A stretch of DNA of 64,000 nt from Saccharopolyspora soli (GCF_022678645.1 NZ_JALBWV010000036.1:23582-87581); one strand, 5' to 3'. Shown: positions 42,629-51,454, counted from the first letter of the stretch. The notes: generated from the letters alone by a model not told the origin. Made by a program: numbers and translations.

Positions 42629-42885
42629 ATCTTGTGTGCGACCAGGCATTCCCGGCGAATGTGCGCTACACCGGGATTTCCCTGTCGTACCAGGTGTGTT
42701 CGGCGCTGATCGGCGGAACCGCGCCGATGATCGGCCAGGGCCTGTTCACCAGCACGGGCTCGATCGTGCCGGTGGGTGCGTACCACATGTTCCTGGTCGC
42801 GGTATCGCTCGTCTGCTCGCTGCGGGTGTTCGCCCGCAGCAAGGCCAACGCCGACGAGCCGGTGCCCGCGGTCCAGCGGTCGTGA
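42629..42885 (+). pseudogene. 5'-truncated MFS (metabolite:H+ symporter) gene
   Basis: About 83 codons equal to the last two helices of an MHS-type transporter. The segment FPANVRYTGISLSYQVCSALIGGTAPMIG corresponds to the conserved loop and helix 11 of this family. Helices 1-10 are missing. The sequence upstream is the hairpin repeat copy 4 and a small hairpin (TTTCTGAG/CTCAGAAA at 42606-42628). The breakpoint therefore coincides with a repeat. It is unlikely to be functional. Confidence 0.75.
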
Positions 42886-42928
42886 GCGTCACCGCGAGCT
42901 GGTGGATCAGCGGCGTAGGCTGCCTCGC

Positions 42929-43597
42929 ATGGTGGCGGGTCGGCGCTCAGCGCGGGCGTTGTTGGCTTGCGGGGCGGTCGGCCCCGTGCTGTTCGTCGTG
43001 GCGTTCTTGGTGGAAGGCGCCTTCCGGGCCGACTACGACCCGCTTCGGCATCCGGTGAGTTCCCTGTCGCTCGGGCAGTTGGGCTGGATGCAGGCGGCGA
43101 ACTTCGTCGTCAGCGGCCTGCTGATCCTGGCGTCCGCCTTCGGGTTGCGGCCCGCGCTGCGGCGGCTCGGCGGTGGACGGTGGGCGCCGGTGCTGATCGG
43201 GCTGGTGGGTGTCGGGCTGATCGGTGCCGGATTCTTCGCGACGGATCCGATCAGCGGCTACCCGCCGGGCACTCCGCCGACCGCGCCGGTCCAGACCGTT
43301 CACGGAGAACTGCACGACGTGTTCTCGACCCCGGTCTTCACGGCGCTGCCCGCGGCCTGCTGCGTGGTCGGCTACCGGCTCGCCCGCAACGGACACCGGG
43401 GCTGGGCGGTGTATTCGATCGGCACGGCCGTGGCGTTCCTGATCTTCTTCGTGCTGGCCGGAGCCGGGTTCGCGCAGAACGCGGCGCTGATGCCGATCGG
43501 CGGCCTGCTGCAACGCCTGACCCTCATCGTCGGCTTCGCTTGGCTCACCGCCCTCTCGATCTCACTCCCAAGCCTGCACCCAAAACCCTCCAGCTGA
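42929..43597 (+). CDS. DUF998 family membrane protein
   Basis: A 222-aa polytopic protein with six predicted helices. Helix 1 is LLACGAVGPVLFVVAFLVEGA and the following loop DPLRHPVSSLSLGQLGWMQ is typical for DUF998. FATDPISGYPPGTPP and HGELHDVFSTPVF (a conserved His pair) precede helix 4. The function is unknown. The ATG at 42929 begins just after the broken transporter gene. A terminator hairpin follows 17 bp after the stop codon. Confidence 0.8.
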   Translation: MVAGRRSARALLACGAVGPVLFVVAFLVEGAFRADYDPLRHPVSSLSLGQLGWMQAANFVVSGLLILASAFGLRPALRRLGGGRWAPVLIGLVGVGLIGAGFFATDPISGYPPGTPPTAPVQTVHGELHDVFSTPVFTALPAACCVVGYRLARNGHRGWAVYSIGTAVAFLIFFVLAGAGFAQNAALMPIGGLLQRLTLIVGFAWLTALSISLPSLHPKPSS

Positions 43598-43613
43598 GAT
43601 GCCGCAGAAACGG

Positions 43614-43660
43614 GTGAGGGGCACCCGTGACCCAGTTACTTGGTCACGGGTGCCCCTCAC
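43614..43660. terminator. Bidirectional terminator hairpin (GTGAAGGGCACC family)
   Basis: Perfect arms GTGAGGGGCACCCGTGACC and GGTCACGGGTGCCCCTCAC around a short loop. It lies between convergent genes. The inner arm bases differ from other copies on both sides, so pairing is kept. Confidence 0.7.
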
Positions 43661-43704
43661 CTCTCGCCTGAACGGGGTAACCGGGCGCTGGCCCGGTTGG
43701 GCGC

Positions 43705-44163
43705 TCACGAGGCGAGTTCGGGTGGGAAGCCGCCGGTGGCGATCGGGCCCCAGCGCTCGATGTCGATGCGGATCAGCGACTTGTTCTGCCGGACCATCGC
43801 CTCGCGGTACTCGGCCCAGTCCGGGTGCTCGCCGGAGATGCAGCGGAAGTACTCGACGAGCCCCTCCACCGCATCGGGCATGTCCAGCACCTCGGCGCGG
43901 CCGTCGACCTGCACGTACGGACCGTTCCAGTCGTCGGAGAGCACGCAGATCGACACCCGCGGGTCGCGGCGGGCGTTGCGGGTCTTGGCCCGCTGCGGAT
44001 AGGTCGACACCACGATCCGCCCCTCGCCGTCCACCCCGCAGGTCAGCGGGGACAGCTGCGGGCGGCCGTCGGAGCGGGTGGTGACCAGGATGCCCCGGTG
44101 CCGGGGCCGCAGGAACTCCAACAGGGCATCGCGGTCGACTCGATCGGCAGTGGCGATCGCCAT
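43705..44163 (-). CDS. PPOX-class F420-dependent oxidoreductase
   Basis: A 152-aa split-barrel flavin/F420-binding protein. The N-terminal FLRPRHRGILVTTRSDGRPQLSPL and IVVSTYPQRAKTRNARRDPRVSICVL are typical of actinobacterial F420-binding PPOX-class enzymes annotated from TIGR-type families. It probably reduces an unknown small molecule using F420H2. The protein ends near a conserved WGPIATGGFPP segment. It is transcribed alone and convergent with the DUF998 gene. Confidence 0.82.
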   Translation of the reverse strand: MAIATADRVDRDALLEFLRPRHRGILVTTRSDGRPQLSPLTCGVDGEGRIVVSTYPQRAKTRNARRDPRVSICVLSDDWNGPYVQVDGRAEVLDMPDAVEGLVEYFRCISGEHPDWAEYREAMVRQNKSLIRIDIERWGPIATGGFPPELAS

Positions 44164-44512
44164 GGACTGCTCCTATGTTCTGTTCAGTGGCGGATGCGCC
44201 ACCAGCCTAGTCGTCCGCTACAACGACCACCGATCCATCCAAAAGGGACTTATCATCCACGGTCGCCCGTCGGATGTGTTACGGACAGTGGCGGGGCGGG
44301 TGCTCCGCGTTCCAGGCTCGATGTTGATCCACTGTGGATCCCTTGCATTCCAAGATCTTTGTGGGGCATTCCCGCAGGGGGCCAAAAGGCCGATGATTTG
44401 CAGGTATCCACGACGGATTAACGTGTTCGTAGCAAGAATCCGCACACAGCGGCCCTTGGGTGCGGGAATCCGCCATTGACCGGGGTGGTGGCGCGCATTA
44501 CCGTTCGACGCC
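44164..44512. other. Divergent promoter region, no gene seen
   Basis: About 350 bp between the PPOX gene and the Lrp gene. It contains a CCACTGTGG palindrome extended to GATCCACTGTGGATC (44327-44341). No plausible reading frame. An open frame crossing it on the minus strand is the shadow of the Lrp gene. Confidence 0.5.
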
Positions 44513-45514
44513 GTGCAGCAACCCCGCACCACCGCGGCCGATGACCTGGACCGGCGCATCATCGCCGCGCTCCAGCTCAACGGCCGTGCTCCCTGGAGCG
44601 CGATCGCGCGGTGGGCGGGGGCCAGCGAATCGACGGTGCAGCGCCGCTTCAACGCGCTGCACGCACGCGGACTGCTGCACGTCGTCGGCGTCGCCGACCT
44701 CAACCGCACCGACGCCGGAACGTCGATGCTGGTGCGCGTCCAGGCATTGCCGGGCAAAGGGCGGAAACTGGCCGAGGAGCTGGCCGCGCGGCCGGAGGCC
44801 AGGTTCCTGGCCATCGTCACCGGCACCGCCGATCTCATCGTCGACTTCGTGGCCCGCGACAACGACCAGATGCTGCACGTGCTGTTCACCGACCTGCCCG
44901 GTGCCGACCTCATCGCGGGCACCGAGAACGTTGCGGTGATCCGCACCTTCACCAATGCACCGCTGTGGGACACCGGCCTGCTGCCATCGGCAGCTGCCCT
45001 GGACCTGCGCCCGTCGACCACGTTGCCCTACGACCGGGACGACTGGGACGCGCCACCGGACGCGCTGCCGGATCTCGAACGGGCCATCGTCGACGAACTC
45101 GCGCGCGACGGGCGCCTGCCGATCGCCGCCCTCGCGCGCAAGCTCGGCCGCAGCGAGTCCACTGTGGCGCGTGCCTTGGATCGCCTCACCGCGCGGGGAA
45201 ACCTGCAGTTCCGCACGTTGGCCGAGCCGCAGCTGCTCGGCTTCGACGCCGAGTTCATGCTCTGGCTCTCGGTCGAGCCCGGCCAGTGGGAGGCGGCCGG
45301 GCGGCGGCTGGCCGAACACCCCGCCACCAAGTTCCTGGCCGCATCCACCGGTCGATTCAACCTGGTCGGCCAGATGGTGCTGCCCCGCCGGACGGACCTC
45401 GTCCGCTACATGAACGACGTGATCGGCCGGTTGCCCGGTTTGACCGCCTCGGACGTGACCCTGCACCTGGCGACGCTCAAGCGCGCGTGGATCAGGGTCG
45501 ACCGGTTCCGCTGA
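44513..45514 (+). CDS. Lrp/AsnC family regulator, tandem two-unit form
   Basis: A 333-aa double Lrp-type protein, first gene before a catabolic operon 18 bp downstream. HTH 1: DDLDRRIIAALQLNGRAPWSAIARWAGASESTVQRRF. HTH 2: LERAIVDELARDGRLPIAALARKLGRSESTVARALDRL (about residues 183-220). Each is followed by a RAM-like ligand domain (TGTADLIVDFVARD, STGRFNLVGQMVL). The start is GTG. It likely activates or represses the deacetylase-transporter operon in response to its substrate. Confidence 0.85.
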   Translation: MQQPRTTAADDLDRRIIAALQLNGRAPWSAIARWAGASESTVQRRFNALHARGLLHVVGVADLNRTDAGTSMLVRVQALPGKGRKLAEELAARPEARFLAIVTGTADLIVDFVARDNDQMLHVLFTDLPGADLIAGTENVAVIRTFTNAPLWDTGLLPSAAALDLRPSTTLPYDRDDWDAPPDALPDLERAIVDELARDGRLPIAALARKLGRSESTVARALDRLTARGNLQFRTLAEPQLLGFDAEFMLWLSVEPGQWEAAGRRLAEHPATKFLAASTGRFNLVGQMVLPRRTDLVRYMNDVIGRLPGLTASDVTLHLATLKRAWIRVDRFR

Positions 45515-45532
45515 CGCCCCAAGGAGGCGCAA

Positions 45533-46435
45533 ATGTCCGAATCACCAGCCCCCTGGCAGTGGCCGGAAGAGGTCTGGCGCGGCCACGTCGAAGCCGTGCG
45601 CGCCGGGCGTCCGCTGGCACCGGAGGCGTGGCCCGACGGCGCGCGAGTCGCCGTGGCGCTGTCGTTCGACTCCGACCACGAGACGATCCCGCTGCGTGAC
45701 GGGGAGACCAGTCCGGGGCGGCTCGCGCAGGGCGAGTACGGTTCGCGCACCGCGGCGCCGCGAATCCTGGAGTTGCTGGCCAGCTACCAGATCCCGGCGA
45801 CCTTCTTCGTCCCCGGCGTGTCCGCGCTGCTGCATCCGGCGGAGATCAAGTCCTATGTGGACGGCGGGCACGAACTGGCCGTGCACGGCTGGATCCACGA
45901 GCGCAACACCCTGCTGGGCAAGGACGACGAGACGGACCTGATCGCGCGGGCGCTCGACGTGCTCACCGACCTCTCCGGCACCCGGCCGGTGGGCATCCGG
46001 ACACCGTCCTGGGACTTCTCCGACACCACCCTGGACACCATCCGCGAGCTCGGCTTCCAGTACGACTCCTCGCTGATGGCCGACGACGAGCCCTACGAGA
46101 TCATCGCGCGCGGCGAGCAGACCGGTCTGGTGGAGATCCCGGTGGACTGGATTCGCGACGACGCCCCGTACTTCACCATGGACCGCTACGGCGGTGTGCG
46201 CCCCTACACCCGGCCGCGCGATGTGCTGGAGATCTGGATCGACGAGTTCGACGCGGCCTACCGGGCCGGTGGCGTCTTCCAGCTGACCATGCACCCGCAC
46301 GTCATCGGGCACCGGTCGCGGCTGGTGATCCTGCGGGAGTTGATCGACCACATCCGCGGGCACCAAGACGTCTGGTTCGCCACCCACGCCCAGGTGGCCG
46401 AGCTGGCCCGCGCGGAACTAGGGAGCGGTAGATGA
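45533..46435 (+). CDS. PuuE/allantoinase-type polysaccharide deacetylase family hydrolase
   Basis: A 300-aa member of the NodB-fold family, in the subgroup with allantoinase PuuE and cyclic-imide hydrolases. The motif-1 analogue is VALSFDSDHET, motif 2 is LAVHGWIHERN (metal-binding histidines), then GIRTPSWDFSDTTL, and LTMHPHVIGHRSRL near the C-terminus. It should hydrolyse a cyclic amide, imide or N-acyl bond rather than a polysaccharide. It begins an ATGA-coupled series with a transporter, an SDR, a KPR-like protein and an M20 hydrolase. AAGGAGG precedes the ATG. Confidence 0.82.
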   Translation: MSESPAPWQWPEEVWRGHVEAVRAGRPLAPEAWPDGARVAVALSFDSDHETIPLRDGETSPGRLAQGEYGSRTAAPRILELLASYQIPATFFVPGVSALLHPAEIKSYVDGGHELAVHGWIHERNTLLGKDDETDLIARALDVLTDLSGTRPVGIRTPSWDFSDTTLDTIRELGFQYDSSLMADDEPYEIIARGEQTGLVEIPVDWIRDDAPYFTMDRYGGVRPYTRPRDVLEIWIDEFDAAYRAGGVFQLTMHPHVIGHRSRLVILRELIDHIRGHQDVWFATHAQVAELARAELGSGR

Positions 46436-47715
46436 CCACCGAGGTGAACACCCGGCTGACCGGCACGCACCGCAAGGCGATCCTCGCAGGCACCATCGGC
46501 AACACCGTCGAATGGGTCGACTGGGCGCTGTACTCGATCTTCGTCAAGATCATCGCCGACGAATTCTTCCCGCGCTCCGACGGGGCGGTCGGCCTGCTGT
46601 CCACGCTCGCGGTGTTCGCCGTCGGGTTCGTGATGCGCCCGGTGGGCGCGGCGGTGCTCGGCGCCTACGCCGACCGGTACGGCCGCAAGAAGGGCCTGAC
46701 GCTGACCATCGGCCTGATGGCCGGGGCGTCGTTCGTGATCGCGTTGACCCCGAACTACGACACGATCGGCATCTTCGCCTCGATCATCCTGCTCATCGCG
46801 CGGCTGTTGCAGGGCTTCTCAGCCGGTGGTGAGTTCGGTTCGTCCTCGGCGTTCCTGGTTGAGTCCACCGTGCCCGGTCGCCGGGCCTTCGCCGGGTCGT
46901 GGCAGCAGGTTTCGGTCGGTGGCGGCACGCTGATCGCCTCGCTGCTCGGCACCGTGCTCACCTCGGTGCTCAGCGATGACGCGCTGCACTCGTGGGGTTG
47001 GCGGCTGGCGTTCGTCATCGGCGGACTGCTCGGCTTGATCGGGCTGTGGCTGCGGGTGTCGGTCGAGGACACCGAGTCGTTCACCGCGATGACCACCGGT
47101 GGCCGCGCCAAGGCCAATCCGCTCAAGGCGATGTTCCGGGAACACCCGGTGGCGGCCCTGCGGGTCGTCGGCATCACCATCGCGGGCACGCTGACCTACT
47201 ACATCTGGATCACCTACCTGCCGACCTACGCGCACATCACCACCGGAATTCCGCTCAACCAAGCGCTCCTGTCGCAGACGCTGTGCCTGATCGTGTTCAT
47301 CGTGCTGCTGCCGTTCGCCGGGATGCTCTCGGACCGCATCGGGCGCAAGCCGACGATGAGCGCCTTCGCCGCCGGGTTCGTGGTGCTGGCCTGGCCGCTG
47401 CTGGCTGCGCTGGACGGCAGTTTCGTCATGCTGGTGGTCGTGCAGTTGATCGGCATGCTGCTGATCCTCGGCTACTCGGCCAACTGCGCGGTGATCATGG
47501 CCGAGCAGTTCCCGCCGGAGGTGCGGGCGACCGGCATCGCGCTGCCGTACGCGCTGGCCGTGGCCCTCTTCGGCGGCACGGCACCGTACATCACGACCTG
47601 GTTGAGCGAATCCGGCTACCGCGACCAGTTGTGGATCTACGTCAGCGTCGCGGCGCTGGTGTCGCTGGTGGTGTACCTGACCATGCCGGAGACCAAGAAC
47701 AAGGAGTTCAAGTGA
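46432..47715 (+). CDS. MFS transporter, metabolite:H+ symporter (MHS) family
   Basis: A 427-aa, 12-helix importer of organic acids or zwitterions. The start GNTVEWVDWALYSIF and loop motif AYADRYGRKKGL match the MHS/ProP family. RLLQGFSAGGEFGSSSAFLVE is its helix-4/5 signature, and LSDRIGRKPTM repeats the loop motif in the second half. It should import the substrate or export a product of this operon. Its ATG overlaps the deacetylase stop. Confidence 0.87.
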   Translation: MTTEVNTRLTGTHRKAILAGTIGNTVEWVDWALYSIFVKIIADEFFPRSDGAVGLLSTLAVFAVGFVMRPVGAAVLGAYADRYGRKKGLTLTIGLMAGASFVIALTPNYDTIGIFASIILLIARLLQGFSAGGEFGSSSAFLVESTVPGRRAFAGSWQQVSVGGGTLIASLLGTVLTSVLSDDALHSWGWRLAFVIGGLLGLIGLWLRVSVEDTESFTAMTTGGRAKANPLKAMFREHPVAALRVVGITIAGTLTYYIWITYLPTYAHITTGIPLNQALLSQTLCLIVFIVLLPFAGMLSDRIGRKPTMSAFAAGFVVLAWPLLAALDGSFVMLVVVQLIGMLLILGYSANCAVIMAEQFPPEVRATGIALPYALAVALFGGTAPYITTWLSESGYRDQLWIYVSVAALVSLVVYLTMPETKNKEFK

Positions 47716-48446
47716 CCGGTCATGTGCTGATCACCGGCGCATCCGGTGGGCTGGGACGGGCCATCGCGCGGGAATTCGCCGACCACGGCGCGGAAATCAT
47801 CACCTCGGTCGACATCACCGGCCCGAACGTGGTCAACGCGGACCTGGCGCAACCGGACGAACCGGCCAGGGTGGTGCGGGAGGCGTGGTCGCGGGCGCCG
47901 GTGGACGTGCTGGTCAACTGCGCCGGAATCTACCCGTCGGTGGACATGCGCGACGTCAGCGCCGACCAGTGGGACCGGATCTTCGCGCTCAACGTCCGCG
48001 CACCGGTGCTGACGACCCAGGCGTTGGCGAACCTGGCGATCGAGGCCGGGCGGGCCGCGTCGGTGGTGAACATCTCTTCGGGGTCGGCGCTGCGCTCCCG
48101 GCCCGGTGGCGGGCCCTACGCGAGCTCGAAGGCGGCGCTGGAGATGGCGACCCGCGCCGCCGCGCTCGAACTGGGCGGGCACCGGATCCGGGTCAACGCG
48201 GTCAGTCCCGGATTCGTCGCGGTGCACAGCGACTGCAACCCGGTCACCCCGGAGTACGCCGCCGTGATGTCGCGAAACCCGTTGGGACGGCCGGGAACTC
48301 CGGCGGACATCGCGCGCGCCGTGCGGTGGGTCGCCGGAGCGGACGCGTCGTGGATGACCGGTGAGGTCGTGCGCATCGACGGCGGGTCGAACGCCGGTGC
48401 CGCGCACCTGCCCAGGCTCTGGCCAGCTGCGGAGGGAGGACGGTGA
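47712..48446 (+). CDS. SDR family oxidoreductase
   Basis: A 244-aa classical SDR. NAD(P)-binding is TGASGGLGRAIA, then NCAGIY, the catalytic Ser in VVNISSGSALRS, and YASSK as the catalytic motif. All catalytic residues are present. The start is GTG overlapping the transporter stop. It should oxidise or reduce an intermediate of the pathway encoded by this operon. The substrate is unknown. Confidence 0.85.
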   Translation: MTGHVLITGASGGLGRAIAREFADHGAEIITSVDITGPNVVNADLAQPDEPARVVREAWSRAPVDVLVNCAGIYPSVDMRDVSADQWDRIFALNVRAPVLTTQALANLAIEAGRAASVVNISSGSALRSRPGGGPYASSKAALEMATRAAALELGGHRIRVNAVSPGFVAVHSDCNPVTPEYAAVMSRNPLGRPGTPADIARAVRWVAGADASWMTGEVVRIDGGSNAGAAHLPRLWPAAEGGR

Positions 48447-49459
48447 CCGGGCGCTACACCGTGATCGGCGGTGGCGCGATCGGCGGCACGCTCGCCTTCG
48501 ACCTGGTCCGCGCGGGTCACGACGTGTCCATTGTGGATACCGATGCGGGGCACGTCGAAGCGATCCGGCACCACGGCTTGCGACTGGAACGGGATGGATC
48601 CCGCACCGCCGCAGAGGTTCCCGCGTGCACGCCGGAGGAATTCACCGGCACCTTGGACCGGGTGCTGCTCGCCGTCAAGGCACAGGCGACACCGGTCGCG
48701 GCGAAGTGGATCGCCGAGCGGCTCAGCTCCGACGCCTGCGTCGTGTCGGTGCAGAACGGCTTCAACGAACCGGAAATCGCCCGGCACATCGGCTGGCCGC
48801 GCACGGTCGCCGCGTTCGTCAACCTCTTCGCCGACGTGGTCGAGCCCGGCCTGGTTCGGGATGGCGGGGCGGGGGCCTTGGTGGTCGGCGAACCGAACGG
48901 CGCCGCGGTGTCGCAGCGGGTTCGGGACCTGGTGCACGACCTGCAAGCGTGGGGACCGGCCCAGGCCAGCGACAACGTCGAAGGATACCTCTGGGCGAAA
49001 GCGGGCTTCGGCGCGATGCTGGCCGCGACCGCGCTGGCCGACGCGCCGATGGCCGATCTGATCGAACGGCACAGCATGGCGATGCACGCGCTCACCGAGG
49101 AGGTCTTCGACGTCGCGACAGCCCTCGGGATCGGGTTGGAGGCGTTCGACGCGTTCGAGCCGACGGCCTTCGTCCGCGGTGCGTCCCCGGCGCGGCGGCA
49201 GGCTGCGACGGCCCGGCTGGTGGCGTGGTTGCGCACCCAGCCCAAGGACCGCAGCGGGATCTGGCGGGACCTCGCGGTCCGGCGTCGACCGGTAGAGGTC
49301 ACCACGCACTACCGGAGCGTGCTGGAGCGTGCCGACCTGCCGTTGTTGCGTGCTGTGCTGGACGGATTGCGCGAGTTGGAGCGGGATCCGGGCGGGATGT
49401 CCGAAGCACGGCTCGACGAGCTTGACAGACTGGCGCAGGAACCGAAGGGAGCCCCATGA
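48443..49459 (+). CDS. Ketopantoate reductase-like (ApbA/PanE family) dehydrogenase
   Basis: A 338-aa NADP-dependent 2-oxoacid reductase homologue. The Rossmann motif is VIGGGAIGGTLAFDLVRAGHDV. VLLAVKAQATPVAAKWIAE and VSVQNGFNEPEIA match the family, with the catalytic-lysine region at EGYLWAKAGFGAM. It is longer than the true PanE (about 300 aa) and lies in a catabolic operon. A different 2-oxo/2-hydroxyacid substrate is therefore more likely than ketopantoate. The start is GTG, coupled to the SDR gene. Confidence 0.8.
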   Translation: MTGRYTVIGGGAIGGTLAFDLVRAGHDVSIVDTDAGHVEAIRHHGLRLERDGSRTAAEVPACTPEEFTGTLDRVLLAVKAQATPVAAKWIAERLSSDACVVSVQNGFNEPEIARHIGWPRTVAAFVNLFADVVEPGLVRDGGAGALVVGEPNGAAVSQRVRDLVHDLQAWGPAQASDNVEGYLWAKAGFGAMLAATALADAPMADLIERHSMAMHALTEEVFDVATALGIGLEAFDAFEPTAFVRGASPARRQAATARLVAWLRTQPKDRSGIWRDLAVRRRPVEVTTHYRSVLERADLPLLRAVLDGLRELERDPGGMSEARLDELDRLAQEPKGAP

Positions 49460-50619
49460 CCACCGTGTTGACCGATGAGCAGGCCAAGGCAGTACACGCC
49501 TGGTTGGCGGAGCGCGAAGAGCAGATCGTCGCCGACATCGCCGACTACGTGCGCGTCGAAAGCCCCAGCGACGACGTCAACGCCCTGGCGAAATGCCTGG
49601 ACTGGTTGGAGAAGTGGCTCGACGAGCGGCTGGGACAGCCGGAGAGTCGGCAGGTGCACGAGCGCCAGCACGCCGGTGACATCAGCATCCGCCGGTATGC
49701 GGGGGAAGGCGAGCCGCTGTTGCTGCTCGCGCACTACGACACGGTGTGGCCGTTGGGGACGATCGAGCAGATCCCGTTCCAGCGCACCGGTGACACGCTG
49801 ACCGGTCCGGGCGTCTTCGACATGAAAGCGGGCCTGGTGCAAGCGGTTTGGGCGTTGCGCGCGTTGGACGCGCTGGAATTGCCCAGACCTGCATTCGCGC
49901 TGTTGCTCAACGGCGACGAGGAGACCGGGAGCAAGGCGTCGTCGGACGTCATCCGCGCCGAAGCCGGGAAGGCTCGGGCGGCGCTGTGCTTCGAGGCGAG
50001 CGCCGAGGGTGCGATCAAGACCTCCCGCAAGGGGGTCGGGCTGTTCACCTTGACCGTGACCGGCGAAGAGGGGCACGCGGGGCTGGACCCGACCTCGGGG
50101 TCGAGCGCGGTGCACGAGATCGCGCACCAGATCGTCGCCTGCCGGGCGTTGCAGGACCTGGACGCGGGTACTTCGGTCAACATCGGTGTGGTGCACGGCG
50201 GAACGCGCCCCAATGTGACGGCCGGGTCAGCAGTCGCCGAACTGGACGTCCGGGTGGCCAGCGTGGCCGAGCAGGACCGCATCTCGGCCGGGCTGGCCGC
50301 GTTGAGCCCGGTCGACCCGAAGGCGAAGGTCGAGGTCACCGGCGGGTGGAACCGGCCGGTCTTCGAACGAACCGGGGGAGTGGCCGAACTGTTCGCACTG
50401 GCCCGGGAATGCGCGGCGCCGCTGGGGCTGGACCTGCGGGAGATCGCGGTGGGCGGCGCCAGCGACGGCAACTTCGCGCTGGACGCGGGAATCCCGGTGC
50501 TGGACGGGATCGGCGCGGTCGGGGCCGGTGCGCACGCGCGCAGCGAGCACGCCACGGTCAGCGGCATGATCGAACGCGCCGCCGTGGCTGCCGGTGTCCT
50601 CGCCGCCCTGGCCCGATAA
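49456..50619 (+). CDS. M20 family metallohydrolase (glutamate carboxypeptidase-like)
   Basis: A 387-aa di-zinc amidohydrolase. LLLLAHYDTVWPLGTI has the first His and Asp ligands, GPGVFDMKAGLVQAV the bridging Asp, and LLLNGDEETGSKAS the catalytic Glu and metal Glu. VKTSRKGVGLFTLTVTGEEGHAG (here beginning AIKTSRK) is the typical dimerisation-domain start. It should cleave an N-acyl or peptide bond in a product of the operon. It is the last gene of the operon. The sequence just after its stop is a G/C homopolymer tract that looks unreliable. Confidence 0.88.
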   Translation: MTTVLTDEQAKAVHAWLAEREEQIVADIADYVRVESPSDDVNALAKCLDWLEKWLDERLGQPESRQVHERQHAGDISIRRYAGEGEPLLLLAHYDTVWPLGTIEQIPFQRTGDTLTGPGVFDMKAGLVQAVWALRALDALELPRPAFALLLNGDEETGSKASSDVIRAEAGKARAALCFEASAEGAIKTSRKGVGLFTLTVTGEEGHAGLDPTSGSSAVHEIAHQIVACRALQDLDAGTSVNIGVVHGGTRPNVTAGSAVAELDVRVASVAEQDRISAGLAALSPVDPKAKVEVTGGWNRPVFERTGGVAELFALARECAAPLGLDLREIAVGGASDGNFALDAGIPVLDGIGAVGAGAHARSEHATVSGMIERAAVAAGVLAALAR

Positions 50620-50635
50620 GTCGTTTTGGTCGTGG

Positions 50636-50806
50636 GTGGGTTAAACGGGGGCCCCCCCGGGGGGGGGGGCCCCCCGGGGGGGGTGGGGGGGGGGGGGGCC
50701 GGGGGGGGTGGGGGGGGGGGGGGGGGGCGCCCCCCCCCCGCCCCCATTTTTGTTTTTTGGGCGTGCTTCCCCCCCCCCCCCCCCCCCCGTAAACCCCCCC
50801 CACGAC
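50636..50806. other. G/C homopolymer tract, probable sequencing artefact over a hairpin terminator
   Basis: About 165 bp that is almost only runs of G followed by runs of C, broken by single other bases. The flanks read GGTCGTGGGTGGGTTAAAC on the left and GTAAAC...CACGACTC on the right. They look like damaged arms of the CGTGAGTGCGTAACC hairpin seen at 4358-4398. It lies between convergent genes, where such a terminator is expected. Base calls and length here should not be trusted. Confidence 0.65.
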
Positions 50807-51454
50807 TCAACTCTGTTGGGAGCGCTTCACCGGGCGTTCGTCGGCGAGGTGGGCGCTGCCGACGATGTGCGTGTAGGTGAGCTCCCCGGCCCGCTCGGCG
50901 TCGCCGTCGCGCAGCGCCTCGATGATCGCCGCGTGCTCAGCAGCCGATTCCCGGTGGCTGCGCACGACCTTCGGACCATCGGGCATCGCCTGCCAGAGCA
51001 TCCGCATCAGCGACAGCAGCACCGGGGTACCGGCCGCCTGGTAGATGCCGAAGTGGAAGTCCCGGTTCAACGTGCCGTAGGCCAGGGAGTCGTCGGCGAG
51101 CTCGACGATCTGCGCGTTGATCTGCTCTATCGCGGCCAGCTGCTCGGCACTGATCCGCTTGGCGGCGAGCTTGGCGGCCAGCGACTCCAGCGCGGCGCGG
51201 ATGAGGTAGTTCTCCTCGGTGGCATCCAGCCAGGACTCCGCGACGGTCGCGCTGCGGTGCTGGTCGGTGGTGACCAGTCCTTCGCTTTCCAGGCGGCGCA
51301 GGGCTTCCCGGACCGGGGTGGGGCTCACCCCCAGCCGGGTGGCCAGGTCGCGCTGCCGCAGTGAAGTCCCAGCTTCCAGCTCACCCGTCACGATGAGTTC
51401 GCGAAGCATGCTGGTGACCAGCTCGGTCTTACTGGTGTACAGCGGCTGCATCAC
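50807..51454 (-). CDS. GntR family (FCD subfamily) regulator of the catabolic cluster
   Basis: A 215-aa regulator with a winged helix (TSLRQRDLATRLGVSPTPVREALRRLESEGLV, residues 30-62) and a C-terminal FCD ligand domain (LNRDFHFGIY, RESAAEHAAII). It sits 50 bp from the CoA ligase gene on the same strand. It is the only regulator in the 50.8-63.9 kb cluster. The two identical TGATATATCA palindromes at 53158 and 60561 are its likely operators. The ligand is probably an acid or CoA ester of the pathway. The last codons border the unreliable G/C tract. Confidence 0.83.
   Translation of the reverse strand: MMQPLYTSKTELVTSMLRELIVTGELEAGTSLRQRDLATRLGVSPTPVREALRRLESEGLVTTDQHRSATVAESWLDATEENYLIRAALESLAAKLAAKRISAEQLAAIEQINAQIVELADDSLAYGTLNRDFHFGIYQAAGTPVLLSLMRMLWQAMPDGPKVVRSHRESAAEHAAIIEALRDGDAERAGELTYTHIVGSAHLADERPVKRSQQS

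Noticed and set aside
44218..45021. Minus-strand open frame across the region before the Lrp gene
   Set aside because: It overlaps the well-supported Lrp gene in antisense and has no domain or RBS.
48443..49459. True ketopantoate reductase of pantothenate synthesis
   Set aside because: It is longer than PanE, sits in an Lrp-controlled catabolic operon, and no panB/panC genes are near.
50620..50880. Pro/Gly-rich small proteins in all frames of the homopolymer tract
   Set aside because: They arise from runs of G and C that are probably sequencing errors.
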